DNA from: Halovenus sp.
GTDB taxonomy: Archaea > Halobacteriota > Halobacteria > Halobacteriales > Haloarculaceae
Assembly: GCA_003551265.1 (NCBI GenBank)
Contig: PUMG01000135.1
Location: forward strand, 1-6,156
DNA: 6,156 bases
Reading direction: 5' to 3'
Every line of letters starts with the position of its first letter. The stretch's first letter is position 1. A model generated the notes under the pieces. The model was given only the letters and a program-made list of their open reading frames with translations, searched no databases and was not told where the DNA came from. Shown here one piece after another: positions 4,310 to 6,156 of this stretch. A program made the position numbers and the translations under genes.

Positions 4310-6156
4310 ATGGTAGATGTGTTCACCTTCGTCGAGGCAATTGCACTGATTCCGCTGCTATCGTTCGTGCTCATCCTGGCGTTCGGAGACCGGATGCCGA
4401 AAAAGGGTGCGTTCTCGGGCATCGCAGCCACGCTCTTTTCGCTGGTTATCTCGCTGTGGGTCGTCGCCGAACTCGCCACTGGGGCAGAGCCCTACCACGA
4501 AGAGCTGTTTACGTTCGTTGCGGGTGACGGCGCTGGCGTCGAGTTGACGTTCGGCCTGCTGATCGACCCACTGGCGGCGCTGATGCTGGTGGTCGTCTCG
4601 CTCGTCGCGTTCCTCGTTCACGTCTTCTCGCTGGGCTACATGAATGACGAGGGCGAGACCGGACTGCGCCGGTACTACGCCAGCCTCAGTCTGTTCACGT
4701 TCTCGATGCTCGCGTTCGTCTACAGCGACAACCTGCTGATGGCATTCGTCTTCTTCGAACTCGTCGGCCTGTGTTCGTACCTCCTGATTGGGTTCTGGTT
4801 CCGCCGGGACGGCCCGCCAAGTGCAGCGAAGAAGGCGTTTCTCGTGACGCGCTTCGGTGATTACTTCTTCCTCGTCGGCGTCGTGGCCGTCCTCGCGACG
4901 TTCGGCACGGCGGCGTTCGCCGACTTCTCGGCCACCGTCGACCAGTCGTTCATCTCCATCGCCGAAGATGCCCTCAGCGGTGACGGCGACATGAACACCT
5001 TCCTCGGCTTCAGCGAACAGGGATGGATAACCGTCATCGGGCTGTTGATACTGGGCGGTGTCATCGGCAAGTCCGCACAGTTCCCGCTTCACACCTGGTT
5101 GCCCGACGCGATGGAGGGGCCAACGCCGGTGTCGGCGCTCATCCACGCCGCGACGATGGTCGCTGCTGGTGTCTATCTCGTCGCCCGAATGTTCGGCTTC
5201 TACGCGCTCTCACCCACTGCGCTCGGAATCATCGCCCTCACCGGCGGGTTCACTGCCGCCCTTGCCGCGACGATGGCCCTGGTCAAACAGGAACTCAAGC
5301 AGGTCCTCGCGTACTCCACCATCTCCCAGTACGGCTACATGATGCTCGCGCTGGGTGGCGGCGGGTACGTTGCAGGTGTGTTCCACCTCACCACCCACGC
5401 CGTGTTCAAGGCGTTGCTGTTCCTCGGCGCGGGTGCGGTCATCATCGCCATGCACCACAACGAGAACATGTGGGACATGGGCGGGTTGAAATCGAAGATG
5501 CCCGTCACGTACTGGACGTTCCTCTTCGGGTCGCTCGCACTTGCGGGCATTTTCCCGTTCGCTGGCTTCTGGTCGAAGGACGAAGCGCTGTTCGAGACGC
5601 TCGAACACGCGCTTTCGGGTGAACCGCTCCTGTTGCTCGGCTACGGCTTCGGACTGATTGCGGTGTTGCTCACCGCCTTCTACACGTTCCGGATGGTGTT
5701 CCTGACGTTCCACGGCGACCCCCGGACGGACACAGCCGAGGACCCCGAGCCTATCGGCTGGAACATGAAGTTCCCGCTAGTCGTCCTCGGGGCACTTTCG
5801 GTGGTTGCTGGCTTCCTCAACATGGGTGTTCTCAAGGAGTTCATCGGGGAGCAGAACCTCTTTATCAAGGAGTGGCTCGACGGTGCGACCGTCGGCGGTG
5901 AACTCGGTGCGCTCTCGGTAACGCACTATCAGGACGTGCTCCGGAGCGACTTCGGCGCAGGGTACGAAGTGACCGAAATCTCACCGCTCGGTCCGGGCGC
6001 GGTTGCGCTGACGATTGCAGTCGTCGGTCTCGTTGCGGCGGTGTATCTGTACCGTCCGGCAGAGCCGACGCCACACATGACGAAACTCGGCGGTCTCCGC
6101 ACGCTACTCATGAACAACTACTATCAGGACGAGTTCCAGGTCTGGCTGGCACAGGG
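4310..6156 (+). CDS. nuoL: NADH dehydrogenase-like complex subunit L, 3' end outside window
   Basis: The frame is open from ATG 4310 to the window end and gives 615 residues of an antiporter-like NuoL. Every key ionisable residue of the proton channel is visible, with Escherichia coli numbers in brackets. They are E150 in FFELVGLCSYLLIG (E144), K254 (K229) and H279 (H254) in the long GKSAQFPLHTWLPDAMEGP region, K330 (K305), H359, H363 and K367 in HLTTHAVFKALLFL (H334, H338, K342), and K423 in GFWSKDE (K399). The numbering offset grows from 6 to 25, which indicates about 19 extra residues between E150 and K254. They probably fall in the acidic loop around residues 202-240. The sequence ends at NNYYQDEFQVWLAQG, so the lateral helix and last membrane helix that tie the antiporter subunits together must lie beyond 6156. 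The gene is translationally coupled to nuoK. In haloarchaea nuoM and nuoN would be expected next. Confidence 0.95.
   Translation, partial: MVDVFTFVEAIALIPLLSFVLILAFGDRMPKKGAFSGIAATLFSLVISLWVVAELATGAEPYHEELFTFVAGDGAGVELTFGLLIDPLAALMLVVVSLVAFLVHVFSLGYMNDEGETGLRRYYASLSLFTFSMLAFVYSDNLLMAFVFFELVGLCSYLLIGFWFRRDGPPSAAKKAFLVTRFGDYFFLVGVVAVLATFGTAAFADFSATVDQSFISIAEDALSGDGDMNTFLGFSEQGWITVIGLLILGGVIGKSAQFPLHTWLPDAMEGPTPVSALIHAATMVAAGVYLVARMFGFYALSPTALGIIALTGGFTAALAATMALVKQELKQVLAYSTISQYGYMMLALGGGGYVAGVFHLTTHAVFKALLFLGAGAVIIAMHHNENMWDMGGLKSKMPVTYWTFLFGSLALAGIFPFAGFWSKDEALFETLEHALSGEPLLLLGYGFGLIAVLLTAFYTFRMVFLTFHGDPRTDTAEDPEPIGWNMKFPLVVLGALSVVAGFLNMGVLKEFIGEQNLFIKEWLDGATVGGELGALSVTHYQDVLRSDFGAGYEVTEISPLGPGAVALTIAVVGLVAAVYLYRPAEPTPHMTKLGGLRTLLMNNYYQDEFQVWLAQ

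Noticed and set aside
4358..5146. Minus-strand open frame (262 codons) opposite nuoL
   Set aside because: It is antisense to nuoL with all its conserved residues. The translation is low-complexity Glu/Arg/Asp/His sequence typical of a shadow frame in haloarchaeal DNA.
3355..6156. Mrp-type Na+/H+ antiporter operon instead of nuo
   Set aside because: NuoL and NuoK are related to MrpA/D and MrpC, but the NuoJ signature helix in J1, the J2-K-L order and the NuoL channel residues fit complex I. No MrpB, E, F or G-like gene is present.
1..6156. CRISPR array, tRNA, rRNA or insertion sequence
   Set aside because: No spaced identical repeats of CRISPR length, no cloverleaf-like stretch with CCA-adjacent features, no transposase motif and no terminal inverted repeats were found. 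Only gaps of 125 bp or less lie between genes.

Overview
The window is almost entirely haloarchaeal chromosomal DNA (class Halobacteria). The signs are high GC with many TCG/GAC/GTC codons, acidic proteins, leaderless starts with TATA boxes about 25 bp upstream, GGAGGTGA-type ribosome binding sites inside an operon, a split nuoJ gene and Usp-domain proteins. The first ~165 bases are an exception. They have no TCG trinucleotide, are rich in CTG/GCAG/GGCC, and look like GC-rich foreign (vertebrate-like) DNA joined to the haloarchaeal sequence. The window therefore probably begins at a chimeric contig end.

Layout: (1) ~1-167, foreign-looking sequence. (2) ~170-1174 (+), the C-terminal tandem Usp-domain part of a protein whose N-terminus, probably a membrane transporter, is lost at the junction. 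(3) 1175-1259, a short gap with three tandem 19-bp repeats. (4) 1260-2099 (-), a free-standing double-domain universal stress protein with two intact nucleotide-binding motifs. (5) 2100-2146, a gap holding its TATA box and a perfect 8-bp inverted repeat. (6) 2147-3229 (-), a geranylgeranyl-reductase-family FAD enzyme. (7) 3230-3354, a divergent promoter region. (8) 3355-6156 (+), nuoJ1, nuoJ2, nuoK and nuoL (cut by the window end), the tightly coupled membrane-arm genes of a complex I-like oxidoreductase.

The nuo genes encode proton-pumping membrane subunits that work with a menaquinone-reducing complex. Haloarchaeal versions lack the NADH-accepting NuoEFG module. The usual upstream part of the operon (nuoA, B, CD, H, I) is not present: nuoJ1 follows directly after a divergent promoter region. 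Either the cluster is split in this organism, or this is a second membrane-arm set, or there is an assembly joint. The neighbouring reductase hydrogenates isoprenoid chains, possibly those of menaquinone or membrane lipids, which gives a plausible but unproven functional link to the respiratory genes.

No tRNA, rRNA, CRISPR array, insertion sequence or clear novel system was seen. The items most worth checking are the chimeric left end, the operon starting at nuoJ1, the three-copy 19-bp repeat and the inverted repeat on the usp promoter.
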